Counted from the stretch's first letter, positions 7,256 through 14,949 are shown. The stretch is 21,110 nucleotides of DNA from UMGS902 sp045580835 (GCA_045580835.1 JAZNOM010000031.1:1-21110); one strand, 5' to 3'. Program-made: numbers and translations. Notes: generated by a model from the letters alone, not told the origin.

Positions 7256-8467
7256 TTAAAATGCGGTGTTGAGAAGGGTGATGCCGTCGATCTCGAGATC
7301 GAAGTAAGGAGCGCTGCGGAACTTGGATTCGTAGAATACGCCATCCTCAATAACCTCAGTGTCTGCCTCGTATGCAGCATCGGTATCAACGTCTGCCATG
7401 TAGGAAGTGAGAGCCTCACCCTTTACGGTAAAGGTGGAAGCATCGAATACGTTAACGGAACCGTCAAGGAGAGCTGCCTTAACTTCTTCAATCTTTTCTA
7501 CGGTGCCTGCTGCTGCAGCCTGAGTGTTAACATCAGTGAGAACTACAGAGCCGGTGCCGATAGTACCGGTCCAGTCGTTAGCAACCTTTTCACCCTTAAC
7601 GAGAGTGTTTACAACATACTCGTAGTAAGGAGCCCAGTTGATTCTGGAAGATACGATAAAGGTGTTGGGGCAAGCTGCTACAGTAGAGCCGTTGTAAGAA
7701 ACGTTAGGAATACCTGCTTCTTCACAAGCGGTAGGAGCGCCCATGGAGTCAGCGTGCTGGCTGATAAGTACGCACTTTTCGTTGATAAGCTTGGTAGCTG
7801 CTTCCTTCTCTGCTGCTTCGTCATACCAAGAGCCGGTGAACTGAACCTTCATGGTTACAGAGGGGCAAACGGACTTAGCGCCGAGATAGAAAGAAGTGTA
7901 GCCGGACTTAACTTCTGCATAGGTGTATGCGCCAACGTAGCCCATAACAGCCTCTTCAGCAGTAATCTTGCCTGCCTCGATCATTTCGTTGAGCTTCATG
8001 CCTGCAGCAACACCTGCAAGGAAACGGCCCTCGTAAATGGATGCGAATGCGTTAGCAAAGTTGTCAAGCTTTTCGGTGTGGGCCATAGTACCGGTTGCAT
8101 GGCAGAACTGAACGGAAGGATATTCCTTTGCAGCCTGAAGCAAGTAGGACTCGTGACCGAAAGAGTTTGCAAAGATGATGTTGCAACCGTCAGCAGCAAG
8201 GTCTACTGCTGCTTCGTAGCACTCATTACCCTCGGGAATGTTGGTCTTGATAACCCACTGGTCATCCTTAAGGCCGAGGTTTGCAACTGCTTCCTTGAAA
8301 GCTTCGATGAAGTTCTTGTCATAAGTAGAGTTTTCGTCGTGGAGACAGATAAGACCAAACTTAACGTCTTCAACGGAGTTGATGCCGGTTGCATCTTCGG
8401 TTTCACCGCAAGCAACAAAAGCGAGCATCATTACTGCAACAAGAACAAGTGCGAGTAACTTTTTCAT
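7256..8467 (-). CDS. BMP-family substrate-binding lipoprotein of a nucleoside ABC importer
   Basis: The mature product is an extracytoplasmic binding protein tethered to the membrane by lipid. I start it at ATG 8465-8467 (MKKLLALVLVAVM, 403 aa) because GGAGGAAAACAAA precedes that codon; a longer open frame upstream would bury the signal peptide. The signal ends in LAFVAC with the lipidated Cys at residue 20. BMP/Med-family features follow: an early strand VKFGLICLHDENSTYDKNFIEA, then AADGCNIIFANSFGHESY, then FLAGVAAGMKLNE and VMGYVGAYTYAEVKSGYTSF. These match the PnrA/BmpA/NupN group, whose studied members bind purine nucleosides. It is first in the operon, downstream of a promoter at 8537-8566. 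Ligand is inferred, not read. Confidence 0.93.
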   Translation of the reverse strand: MKKLLALVLVAVMMLAFVACGETEDATGINSVEDVKFGLICLHDENSTYDKNFIEAFKEAVANLGLKDDQWVIKTNIPEGNECYEAAVDLAADGCNIIFANSFGHESYLLQAAKEYPSVQFCHATGTMAHTEKLDNFANAFASIYEGRFLAGVAAGMKLNEMIEAGKITAEEAVMGYVGAYTYAEVKSGYTSFYLGAKSVCPSVTMKVQFTGSWYDEAAEKEAATKLINEKCVLISQHADSMGAPTACEEAGIPNVSYNGSTVAACPNTFIVSSRINWAPYYEYVVNTLVKGEKVANDWTGTIGTGSVVLTDVNTQAAAAGTVEKIEEVKAALLDGSVNVFDASTFTVKGEALTSYMADVDTDAAYEADTEVIEDGVFYESKFRSAPYFDLEIDGITLLNTAF

Positions 8468-8499
8468 TTTGTTTTCCTCCAAAATACCATTTTGATTTT

Positions 8500-8515
8500 T
8501 TTGAGAAGTTTTCTT
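8500..8515 (-). promoter_or_regulatory. Small hairpin in the 5' leader of the BMP operon
   Basis: GAGAAG and CTTCTC arms enclose a TTTT loop, between the promoter (8537-8566) and the ribosome binding site. It could affect mRNA stability. The stem is only 6 bp, so the call is tentative. No purine riboswitch signature was found here. Confidence 0.35.
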
Positions 8516-8536
8516 CTCTATATAATGGTTCATATT

Positions 8537-8566
8537 ATTCTACCAAATTATGCATATCATTTACAA
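8537..8566 (-). promoter_or_regulatory. Candidate promoter of the BMP/nucleoside importer operon
   Basis: On the minus strand, TTGTAA (8561-8566), an 18-bp spacer and TAGAAT (8537-8542) with an extended TGG before the -10. It lies about 70 bases upstream of the lipoprotein start and is the best sigma-A match in the gap. Confidence 0.55.
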
Positions 8567-8672
8567 GTTGCATTTTCGACGAAAATTGCACCTCTTTTTT
8601 TCGCGTTTTCAACAATTGATACAAGTATACTTATGCTAAAAGAAAAAGATATGTGTTTTTTTGAGTTTTATA

Positions 8673-8701
8673 TTGTAAAAAAAATCGTTATATGATAAAA
8701 T
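8673..8701 (+). promoter_or_regulatory. Candidate promoter for the two membrane-protein genes at 8739-10007
   Basis: TTGTAA (8673-8678), a 17-bp spacer and TAAAAT (8696-8701) with TGA directly before the -10 (extended -10). It lies 38 bases before the TTG start of the first gene. It is divergent from the BMP promoter, with about 105 bp of AT-rich DNA between. Confidence 0.6.
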
Positions 8702-8738
8702 AATTCTATATATTTTACAAAAAAGGATATGTACTAAA

Positions 8739-9008
8739 TTGAAGCTTCCTGTAAAAATACTTATTACCGCGCTTGCAACTCTGCTTTGTGTTTTGCTTTT
8801 ACTTTACAGCGTTGCAGGTATTGTTTTGCTTGGCCCATCAAAGGATGCAAGCCGAATGTTGCTTGAAACGCTTACAGAGTCAAGTGCCACAAAGTTCATA
8901 CCTCACCTTTATATGAGCGAAGAAAAAATCGAAGAAATTCTTGGCTCATATGACCAAGGCGAAATCGTCAAAAACCAAGTTGTTGTAATAAACTCTTCCG
9001 ATAATTAA
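8739..9008 (+). CDS. Small membrane-anchored protein resembling the N-terminal stub of phosphodiester glycosidases
   Basis: This 89-aa protein starts at TTG 8739-8741, with AAGGA upstream at a rather long distance (12 bases); the only ATG nearby runs into a stop after two codons. Residues 5-31 form one hydrophobic span (ILITALATLLCVLLLLYSVA). The next part, GPSKDASRMLLETLTESSAT, then FIPHLYMSEEKIEEIL, resembles the juxtamembrane region I remember from clostridial NAGPA-type (phosphodiester glycosidase) membrane proteins, which normally continue into a catalytic domain of about 250 residues. Here it stops after NQVVVINSSDN. There is no glycosidase sequence in any frame downstream; instead another membrane-protein gene follows after 9 bases, with its own GAGG. 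It may be a truncated relic or a real small protein; the frame and ribosome binding sites look maintained. Confidence 0.6.
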   Translation: MKLPVKILITALATLLCVLLLLYSVAGIVLLGPSKDASRMLLETLTESSATKFIPHLYMSEEKIEEILGSYDQGEIVKNQVVVINSSDN

Positions 9009-9017
9009 CGAGGCGAT

Positions 9018-10007
9018 ATGAAAGAATTTTATGTAAAACCCGAACTCGTCGTCGCCGAAACAGACGACGAGATTATCGTATACGAACCGCCAAAAATGCC
9101 TTTTTGGCAAAAGCTTGCGATATACTGTGCCGCTTGGCTTGTGATAGTTTTCGGAGCGTGTTACCTCACGTTTTCTATAACCGTACAGTATAATGAGTCC
9201 ATGCCAAAAACCACCATGGACAACTATATGTCGCTTGCCAAGCACGAGATATTCTTTGATGCGTTGTCAAATGCGTTGCCAAACTATGAAAGCAGATACG
9301 AGCCGATGTACAGCACCGCCGGTCGGATTTCGGATTTGTACACAAGTCCGCTGACATATGTAAAGGCTGCAAACGAGTATACCGATGAAAATCCCGTTTA
9401 TATTATCCGCCACAACGGTAACGATATGTTCAAAGTTACGCTTGAGCACGGCGAATCCACCGGATTTATGGGATTTATAGGCTACCGTATAAAAAAATCC
9501 GAGCTTATCAACAGCGAGGTTATTAATTTTAAGGATTATTGTGTCGTATTTTCATCGGATTCCTATGTTTTTATAAACGAGCGCAAACTTGAATCGCAGA
9601 TTACCGGCGTATTTGAATTGTTTGACGTTTTCAGCGACAATAAATACCACGGCATCGTATTAAATGACATGTTGCTTGAACCAAAAGTAATGGCACAGCG
9701 ATATGATTATATGTCTTTTTTGACAACATCGGTGCCGCTTCAACGTATTGATAATTACTTTCTCTTTCCTGCCGGTCAAGACTCATTTGAAACCTACACG
9801 ATCATCGTGCCGACTGACGCTCTTGTTGCTATAGGCGACAAACTTGTCTCGGATTTCTTTATCACGGAAACAAAAGAAATTGACGGCAAAGAAATGAAGG
9901 TCTACACCGTTAATACCGTTTGCGGCGAACAAAAAGTGCGCGCACAGTACGGCGGCAAAGAAGTCGAAGTAATACAAAACGGAAACAGCTTTACAATCGC
10001 AGAATAG
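9018..10007 (+). CDS. Hypothetical single-pass membrane protein with large extracytoplasmic domain
   Basis: The product is 329 aa and I do not recognise a family. An acidic cytoplasmic N-terminus of about 33 residues (VVAETDDEIIVYEPP) precedes one membrane span at about 34-56 (LAIYCAAWLVIVFGACYLTF), followed by about 270 residues that should lie outside the cell. That domain contains several short strand-like segments (YIIRHNGNDMFKVTLEHG, YCVVFSSDSYVFIN) and ends in a cluster of short strands (KEVEVIQNGNSFTIAE), suggesting a beta-rich fold. The ATG 9018-9020 has GAGGCGAT upstream. It is the second gene of a two-gene unit with the 89-aa membrane protein and ends at a bidirectional terminator. 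The outside domain may bind peptidoglycan or a partner membrane protein, but nothing in the sequence proves it. Confidence 0.75.
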   Translation: MKEFYVKPELVVAETDDEIIVYEPPKMPFWQKLAIYCAAWLVIVFGACYLTFSITVQYNESMPKTTMDNYMSLAKHEIFFDALSNALPNYESRYEPMYSTAGRISDLYTSPLTYVKAANEYTDENPVYIIRHNGNDMFKVTLEHGESTGFMGFIGYRIKKSELINSEVINFKDYCVVFSSDSYVFINERKLESQITGVFELFDVFSDNKYHGIVLNDMLLEPKVMAQRYDYMSFLTTSVPLQRIDNYFLFPAGQDSFETYTIIVPTDALVAIGDKLVSDFFITETKEIDGKEMKVYTVNTVCGEQKVRAQYGGKEVEVIQNGNSFTIAE

Positions 10008-10032
10008 AAAAACCGCCGAAAGGCGGTTTTCT
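10008..10032. terminator. Bidirectional rho-independent terminator between the 329-aa membrane protein and asnA
   Basis: CCGCC (10013-10017) and GGCGG (10022-10026) enclose a GAAA loop, extended by four A-T pairs on each side, so both strands see a stem followed by a T tract. It lies directly after the stop of the plus-strand gene and just before the minus-strand stop of asnA, so it serves both convergent genes. Confidence 0.9.
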
Positions 10033-10035
10033 ATT

Positions 10036-11043
10036 TTATAGAAGTCTTATTCCGTTTTCAGCGCAAACTCTGACGGTTTCCGCATCCCAAATACTCGACT
10101 GTACCTCGCCGATGTGAGCGCAGCCCATAAGCAACATGCAAAGACGTGACTGCCCAATACCACCGCCGATTGTAAGCGGAAGTTCGTCGGCAAGCAGCAT
10201 CTTATGGAAAGGCAGTTCCCTACGCTGATTGCAGTTTGCAATTTCAAGTTGTCTTGAAAGCGACTCGGCATCAACACGGATACCCATTGAGGATATTTCA
10301 AGCGCATTGCCAAGCACCTCGTTCCACACAAGGATGTCGCCGTTAAGCTGCCAGTCGTCATAGTCGGGCGCGCGGGTACCGTGCGGCTTACCGGAGCGAA
10401 GCGCACCGCCAATCTGCATGATAAACACGGTGCCGCATTCGCGAGTAATAGCGTTTTCACGCTCGACCGGAGTCATATCGGGGTACATATCCTCAAGTTC
10501 TTGTGAAGTGATAAACTTTACATCGCGGTTAATGGTGGTATGAAGCTGAGGAAAATGCACCTTAAGGCGGTTGTTTGTATTGTAAAGCGCATCAATAATA
10601 GCACTTACAATAAGCTTTAAATACTCAATGTTGCGGCTTTCTTTGGTGATAATCTTTTCCCAGTCCCACTGGTCAACATAGATTGAATGAATGTTGTCAA
10701 GTTCCTCGTCGCGACGGATAGCGTTCATGTCCGTGTAAAGTCCGTTGCCAACCACAAAGTTGTAACGCTTAAGCGCAAGACGCTTCCACTTTGCAAGCGA
10801 ATGTACTACCTGTGCATCCTCGCCGATAGCAGGAACATCAAATGAAACGGGACGCTCGTAGCCGTTAAGATTATCATTAAGTCCCGACTCTTCGGTTACG
10901 AAAAGAGGCGCAGAAACTCGCTTTAAATTGAGCGCGCTCGAAAGCTCACTCTGAAACGTCTGTTTAATGTATGCAATCGCGCGTTGGGTATCATACTCGT
11001 CTAAAAGCGGTTTGTACCCCGCGGGAACTACTACCTTGTTCAT
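10036..11043 (-). CDS. asnA: Aspartate--ammonia ligase (asparagine synthetase A)
   Basis: The 335-aa product makes asparagine from aspartate, ammonia and ATP in the cytoplasm. It is a class-II aminoacyl-tRNA-synthetase-like enzyme and its length is normal (about 330). Clear family blocks run through the protein: LNLKRVSAPLFVTEESGLND near 39-58, AQVVHSLAKWKRLAL near 77-91, YTDMNAIRRDEELDNIHS near 103-120, YVDQWDWEK near 122-130, GKPHGTRAPDYDDWQLNGD around 220-240, ISSMGIRVD, and near the end GGGIGQSRLCMLLMG with HIGEVQSSIWD. The ATG 11041-11043 has GGAGGG at a good distance. It is a single-gene unit with a strong promoter, divergent from the M42 peptidase gene. No T-box or other leader fits in the short 5' region. 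Identification is secure. Confidence 0.97.
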   Translation of the reverse strand: MNKVVVPAGYKPLLDEYDTQRAIAYIKQTFQSELSSALNLKRVSAPLFVTEESGLNDNLNGYERPVSFDVPAIGEDAQVVHSLAKWKRLALKRYNFVVGNGLYTDMNAIRRDEELDNIHSIYVDQWDWEKIITKESRNIEYLKLIVSAIIDALYNTNNRLKVHFPQLHTTINRDVKFITSQELEDMYPDMTPVERENAITRECGTVFIMQIGGALRSGKPHGTRAPDYDDWQLNGDILVWNEVLGNALEISSMGIRVDAESLSRQLEIANCNQRRELPFHKMLLADELPLTIGGGIGQSRLCMLLMGCAHIGEVQSSIWDAETVRVCAENGIRLL

Positions 11044-11072
11044 GTCTTTGCCCTCCTGAAAAAGGATAATTA

Positions 11073-11101
11073 ATTATACTGCACCAAATTCACAAAGTCA
11101 A
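11073..11101 (-). promoter_or_regulatory. Strong sigma-A promoter of asnA
   Basis: On the minus strand, TTGACT (11096-11101), a 17-bp spacer and a perfect TATAAT (11073-11078), about 30 bases before the asnA start. The leader is too short for a riboswitch. Confidence 0.8.
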
Positions 11102-11111
11102 GGAAATACTA

Positions 11112-11140
11112 TCGACAATAACAAATAATTATGCTAAAAT
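11112..11140 (+). promoter_or_regulatory. Sigma-A promoter of the M42 peptidase gene
   Basis: TCGACA (11112-11117), a 17-bp spacer and TAAAAT (11135-11140), with TGC before the -10 making it an extended -10. It lies 37 bases before the start codon, back to back with the asnA promoter. Confidence 0.75.
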
Positions 11141-11177
11141 AAGAAAAAACTCATGTTTTCCGGGGGAGAATAAAACA

Positions 11178-12215
11178 ATGATACGCGAATATGCAACATA
11201 TGCTACCGAAAAAGCAAGAGAAATTCTTGCCATAGACAGTCCTACAGGTTATACCAAAGAAGCCGCCGAGTGGACAAAAAATGCTTTTGAAGAACTTGGC
11301 TTTAATGCTGAAATCACCGTAAAAGGCGGCGTTTTGGTTAACCTTGGCGGCAATGACGAAAATGATGCGCTTTTGCTTGAAGCTCATATCGACACTCTCG
11401 GTGCAATGGTTGCCGAAATCAAGTCAAACGGCAGACTTCGCACTGCAAATCTCGGCGGGCTCCGCGCCGAAAACTGTGAAGCGGAAAACGTGCGCATCCG
11501 CACAAGAAGCGGCAAAATCATTGACGGAGCCTTTCAGCTCTGCAACGCATCCGTGCATGTAAACGGAAAATACGGCGATACGAAGCGCACTTTTGACACG
11601 CTTGAAGTTGTTATTGATGAAGATGTAAAGAGCGAAGCCGACACACGCGCACTAGGTATCGAGGTTGGCGACATTGTCTCTGTCGATGCGCGTACAACTG
11701 TCACCGAGTCGGGATATATCAAAAGCCGTTTTCTTGATGACAAACTGTCTGTCGGCATTCTCCTTGGCTTTGCCAAGTATCTAAAGGATAGCGGCAAAAC
11801 GCCATCGCGTAAAGTTTATGCCCATATCACAGTATATGAAGAAGTAGGTCACGGCGGTGCCGCGTCCGTTCCCGTAGGCGTTACCGAAGCGATAAGTGTT
11901 GACATGGGCTGCGTGGGTGACGGGCTGAAATGCACCGAGCGTCAGGTTTCTATCTGCGCAAAAGACTCGGGCGGACCTTACAGCTACGAGGTTGTGGGCA
12001 AGCTTATTGATGCCGCAAAGAAAGAAGGCGCCGACTACGCAGTAGACGTTTATCCTCACTATGGCTCCGATGTTGAAGCCACACTTTCAGCAGGCAACGA
12101 TATACGTCACGGTCTTATCGGCGCAGGCGTATACGCAAGCCACGGCTACGAGCGCAGCCACATCGACGGCGTGTGGAACACGCTGAAGGTATTAAAGGGA
12201 TATCTGGAAGTATGA
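11178..12215 (+). CDS. M42-family metallopeptidase (aminopeptidase)
   Basis: This 345-aa enzyme is probably a cytoplasmic two-metal aminopeptidase of the M42 group, which form tetrahedral dodecamers that trim peptides. Metal-site residues are all visible: H70 and D72 (EAHIDTLG), the bridging D at 187 in FLDDK, the catalytic pair E221-E222 (YEEVGHGGA), D242 (SVDMG) and the C-terminal His at 322 in YASHGYERSH. The insert between 90 and 180 corresponds to the PDZ-like oligomerisation domain. The SHGYERSHID ending is the variant seen in M42 proteins annotated as endoglucanase M or osmoprotectant-associated peptidases, rather than the HSPVE ending of classical PepA, so substrate is open. The ATG follows GGGGGAG. 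It forms a single-gene unit with its own promoter and ends near a hairpin at 12224. Confidence 0.93.
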   Translation: MIREYATYATEKAREILAIDSPTGYTKEAAEWTKNAFEELGFNAEITVKGGVLVNLGGNDENDALLLEAHIDTLGAMVAEIKSNGRLRTANLGGLRAENCEAENVRIRTRSGKIIDGAFQLCNASVHVNGKYGDTKRTFDTLEVVIDEDVKSEADTRALGIEVGDIVSVDARTTVTESGYIKSRFLDDKLSVGILLGFAKYLKDSGKTPSRKVYAHITVYEEVGHGGAASVPVGVTEAISVDMGCVGDGLKCTERQVSICAKDSGGPYSYEVVGKLIDAAKKEGADYAVDVYPHYGSDVEATLSAGNDIRHGLIGAGVYASHGYERSHIDGVWNTLKVLKGYLEV

Positions 12216-12223
12216 TTATAAAC

Positions 12224-12252
12224 ATGAGAACCTGCCCCGGAAAGGTTCTCAT
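12224..12252 (+). terminator. Hairpin after the M42 gene, probable terminator
   Basis: ATGAGAACCT (12224-12233) pairs perfectly with AGGTTCTCAT (12243-12252) around a 9-base loop. It begins 8 bases past the stop codon. The T-run (CCTTTTT) comes only about 12 bases later, so termination may be less efficient than at the other sites. Confidence 0.6.
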
Positions 12253-12300
12253 ACTCTCCAAACCTTTTTAAAAGAATTATTATAGCTTCGGCTGTACATT

Positions 12301-12348
12301 AAATATTTTTCAGTTTTTCTTTGGTTCTTTCTTCTTAAGAAAGAACGC
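12301..12348 (+). repeat. Palindromic dispersed repeat, copy 1
   Basis: This 48-nt unit matches the reverse complement of 16341-16388 at about 42 of 48 positions, and at 35 of 38 in the core from 12311. The core ends in a perfect 10-bp palindrome, GTTCTTTCTT and AAGAAAGAAC, around a 3-base loop. It lies in the gap between the M42 gene and the convergent glyQS, without coding potential. Only two copies are in the window. Confidence 0.75.
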
Positions 12349-12361
12349 CCTTGTTCCAATA

Positions 12362-12387
12362 AAAAATCCGCCTTGCGGCGGATTTTT
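12362..12387. terminator. Rho-independent terminator of glyQS (probably bidirectional)
   Basis: ATCCGCC (12366-12372) and GGCGGAT (12377-12383) enclose TTGC, flanked by A and T runs on both sides. On the minus strand it follows the glyQS stop by only a few bases; on the plus strand it can also catch transcripts from the M42 gene. Confidence 0.88.
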
Positions 12388-12390
12388 ATT

Positions 12391-13782
12391 TTAGAAATTG
12401 AGTCTTTCTTCGATGTATGCCTTAAGGTCGGAAATCTTAACTCTTTGTTGCTCCATTGTATCACGGTCACGAACGGTTACGCAACCGTCGTTTTCGGTAT
12501 CAAAGTCATATGTGATGCAGAAAGGTGTACCGATTTCGTCCTGACGGCGATAACGCTTGCCGATAGAACCGGTTTCGTCGAAATCAACCATAAAGTATTT
12601 AGCAAGTTCTGCGCGAACCTCCTCTGCCTTGTCGGAAAGCTTCTTGGAAAGAGGAAGAATTGCCGCCTTGAAGGGCGCAAGTGCAGGATGAAGGTGCATT
12701 ACCACACGGGTATCATCCTCGCCAACAGTTTCTTCATCATAAGCTTCAACAAGGAACGCAAGTGCTACGCGGTCTGCACCGAGAGAAGGCTCAACAACGT
12801 AAGGAATGTACTTTTCGTTGGTTTCGGGGTCGAAGAAGTCCATCGACTCGCCGCTGTGATTTGCGTGCTGTGTGAGGTCATAGTCGGTTCTGTCCGCAAT
12901 GCCCCAAAGCTCGCCCCAACCGAACGGGAAGAGGTACTCAAAGTCGGTTGTAGCCTTAGAATAGAACGAAAGCTCTTCAGCATCGTGGTCGCGAAGCTTA
13001 AGATTTTCCTTCTTCATGCCGAGGTCGTAGAGGAACTGTGCGCAATAATCCTTCCAGAACTTGAACCACTCGAGGTCGGTACCGGGCTTGCAGAAGAACT
13101 CAAGCTCCATCTGTTCAAACTCTCTTGTACGGAATGTAAAGTTACCGGGGGTAATTTCGTTACGGAAAGACTTACCGATCTGGCAAACGCCGAAAGGCAT
13201 CTTCTTTCTGGTGGTGCGCGCGATGTTCTTGAAGTTTACAAAGATACCCTGCGCAGTTTCGGGACGGAGGTAAAGCTCACTCTTGGAGTCCTCGGTAACG
13301 CCCTGATATGTCTTAAACATAAGATTGAACTTGCGGATATCGGTAAAGTCCTTTGCACCGCAATCAGGGCACTCAATGCCCTTTTCTGCAATGTACTCTG
13401 CCATCTGCTCGTTGGTCCAGCCGGCGGGATTGTCGTCAAGGCCGTTAGCCGCAACGTAGTCCTCAATAAGCTTGTCTGCGCGGTGACGCGACTTGCAAGC
13501 GCGGCAGTCCATAAGGGGGTCAGAAAATCCTCCAACGTGTCCGGATGCAACCCATGCTTCGGGGTTCATAATAATTGCACTGTCAAGACCTACGTTATAC
13601 TTGCATTCCTGAACGAAACGCTTCCACCAAGCCTTTTTAACATTGTTCTTGAACTCTACGCCAAGCGGGCCGTAGTCCCAAGAGTTTGCAAGGCCGCCGT
13701 AAATCTCGGAGCCGGGGAAGATGAAGCCGCGGTTTTTACAAAGTGCGACTACTTTGTCCATTGTCTTTTCGGAATTGTTCAT
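12391..13782 (-). CDS. glyQS: Glycyl-tRNA synthetase, alpha2 (eukaryote-like) type
   Basis: The 463-aa class-II synthetase charges tRNA-Gly in the cytoplasm. The single-chain homodimeric type is shown by the start region (FIFPGSEIYGGLANSWDYGP at about 20-39), motif 2 (GKSFRNEITPGNFTFRTREF) and motif 3 (VEPSLGADRVALAFLVEAYD). Four cysteines, C93/C96 (CRAC) and C138/C141 (CPDC), form the expected zinc site in the insertion. The C-terminal anticodon-binding domain follows (HPALAPFKAAILPLSKK to the end). Length is normal. The ATG 13780-13782 has AGGAG at 6 bases. It lies 24 bases after the LCP-family gene on the same strand with no promoter or T-box between, so it is probably transcribed from the promoter at 14868-14896, an unusual partner. 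A 484-codon open frame runs antisense over it and is a codon mirror. Confidence 0.97.
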   Translation of the reverse strand: MNNSEKTMDKVVALCKNRGFIFPGSEIYGGLANSWDYGPLGVEFKNNVKKAWWKRFVQECKYNVGLDSAIIMNPEAWVASGHVGGFSDPLMDCRACKSRHRADKLIEDYVAANGLDDNPAGWTNEQMAEYIAEKGIECPDCGAKDFTDIRKFNLMFKTYQGVTEDSKSELYLRPETAQGIFVNFKNIARTTRKKMPFGVCQIGKSFRNEITPGNFTFRTREFEQMELEFFCKPGTDLEWFKFWKDYCAQFLYDLGMKKENLKLRDHDAEELSFYSKATTDFEYLFPFGWGELWGIADRTDYDLTQHANHSGESMDFFDPETNEKYIPYVVEPSLGADRVALAFLVEAYDEETVGEDDTRVVMHLHPALAPFKAAILPLSKKLSDKAEEVRAELAKYFMVDFDETGSIGKRYRRQDEIGTPFCITYDFDTENDGCVTVRDRDTMEQQRVKISDLKAYIEERLNF

Positions 13783-13806
13783 TTTGTACTCCTATATGTC
13801 AATATT

Positions 13807-14835
13807 TTAATTATCAATATAACCTAAAATGTGAGTAATTGCCGCGTTTGTGTTTGGCATACCGGCAATGTTAACGGGGTATTCCATAGTAACAAAGTCA
13901 AATCCCGCAAGCGAGAATATAAGCTCTGTATTTGCAGCAAGGTCAGCAGATTTGACATTGGTATAAATATATTTGCTGATGTTTGAGAAAATCGTGTTTG
14001 CCTGTGCGAGATTAGACGGATTGGTCATTTTCTTTGCAAGCGTGATAAGGAACGAAAGCGTTGTCTTTGCCCTTGAATTGCCAGAGGTAACCGCATATGA
14101 ATCATATGCAAGGAGTGCTGCGGCTTTCGTACCGTCAATAGGCTGCGAACCTGATTTAAGCGAAATTGCAAGACCGTTTGAATCATCCGTATATTCCATG
14201 TCACATGGGACATTGTACGTCACGGAGCCGATTTTGTCAACGACGCTTACAAGTGCCTCAATACTTGCAAGTGCAAAATAGTCAATTTCGGCACCGGTTA
14301 TAGCGGATACCTTGTCCTTAAAAATATCAAAGCCTTTTTCATAATAAAGGTCGCCGAGTTCCGTTTCGCCGCCGCTGTATTCAACGCGCATATACGCCGG
14401 TAGATTTATACAGGCAACGGTGCGCGTGGTCTTGTTTACGCACACAAGCACGATAGCGTCAGCACTGACGGTTCTGTACGGGTATTCGGGCAAATTACCC
14501 TTATATCCGATAAGCTTTTCCGAAGAAGCAAACTTCGGATACTGGGAAGCAATGTCGGGATGATAGTCTTTATTGAGGCTTGGGCGATAGTCTGTACCTA
14601 CAAGCAGTATATTAAACGATTCGCCTTTTATTTCCTCACTGTCAATCGGTTTAATAGCCTCTTCATCTCCGCCGTGATTGTCTTCTTCTATAGGCTCGGT
14701 GGTTTCGGCAACATTGCCGCCGTTTATAAGATTTATAACGCTGTCGGAAACAAAGCCGGTTATAAAATACGCACAAACTCCGAAAATAAGCAGCGCAATC
14801 AAAAATGTGATAAAGAAATTGCGAAGAGAAACCAA
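13807..14835 (-). CDS. Divergent LytR-CpsA-Psr (LCP) family membrane protein
   Basis: About 342 aa. LCP proteins attach teichoic acids or other polymers to peptidoglycan on the outer face of the membrane. I choose TTG 14833-14835 as start: AAAGGAGG (14843-14850) is 7 bases away, whereas the ATG at 14842 lies directly against it and the ATG at 14854-14856 is upstream of it. An N-terminal span (FITFLIALLIFGVCAYFITG) leads to an acidic linker (EPIEEDNHGGDEEAIKPIDS). The domain begins at FNILLVGTDYRP, with DAIVLVCVNKTTRTVACINL, then GAEIDYFALASIEALVSVVD and a GSVTYNVPCDMEYTD strand as in LCP proteins. However, the usual SIPRDT arginine segment reads INLPAYMRV, and the RxR segment is replaced by LAYDSYAVTSGNSRAK, so phosphate-binding arginines may be missing. 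It is first of the unit with glyQS. Confidence 0.82.
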   Translation of the reverse strand: MVSLRNFFITFLIALLIFGVCAYFITGFVSDSVINLINGGNVAETTEPIEEDNHGGDEEAIKPIDSEEIKGESFNILLVGTDYRPSLNKDYHPDIASQYPKFASSEKLIGYKGNLPEYPYRTVSADAIVLVCVNKTTRTVACINLPAYMRVEYSGGETELGDLYYEKGFDIFKDKVSAITGAEIDYFALASIEALVSVVDKIGSVTYNVPCDMEYTDDSNGLAISLKSGSQPIDGTKAAALLAYDSYAVTSGNSRAKTTLSFLITLAKKMTNPSNLAQANTIFSNISKYIYTNVKSADLAANTELIFSLAGFDFVTMEYPVNIAGMPNTNAAITHILGYIDN

Positions 14836-14867
14836 AAACATTCCTCCTTTTGTCATAGTAACATCTT

Positions 14868-14896
14868 ATTATATAACACTTTGCAAATTTTTTCAA
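14868..14896 (-). promoter_or_regulatory. Promoter of the LCP-glyQS unit
   Basis: On the minus strand, TTGAAA (14891-14896), a 17-bp spacer and a perfect TATAAT (14868-14873), about 33 bases upstream of the chosen TTG start. Confidence 0.75.
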
Positions 14897-14920
14897 TACA
14901 TAAAGCGATTTTTCCCACCC

Positions 14921-14949
14921 TTGACTATATTTAATAAAGATGATAAAAT
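14921..14949 (+). promoter_or_regulatory. Promoter of the methyltransferase pair
   Basis: TTGACT (14921-14926), a 17-bp spacer and TAAAAT (14944-14949) with TGA directly before the -10. It lies 22 bases before the start codon and is divergent from the LCP-glyQS promoter. Confidence 0.8.

Noticed and set aside
8468..8738. Purine riboswitch upstream of the nucleoside importer
   Set aside because: I looked for the conserved purine-aptamer junction and loop-loop sequences and found none; only an AT-rich leader with a small hairpin is present.
12373..13827. Long open frame (484 codons, plus strand) antisense to glyQS
   Set aside because: It mirrors the strongly conserved glyQS codons, has no ribosome binding site and reads as low-complexity Cys/Val-rich protein. 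It also runs through the glyQS terminator.
13783..14856. T-box leader for glyQS
   Set aside because: The gap before glyQS is only 24 bases and the upstream gene fills the rest; no T-box core sequence was found.
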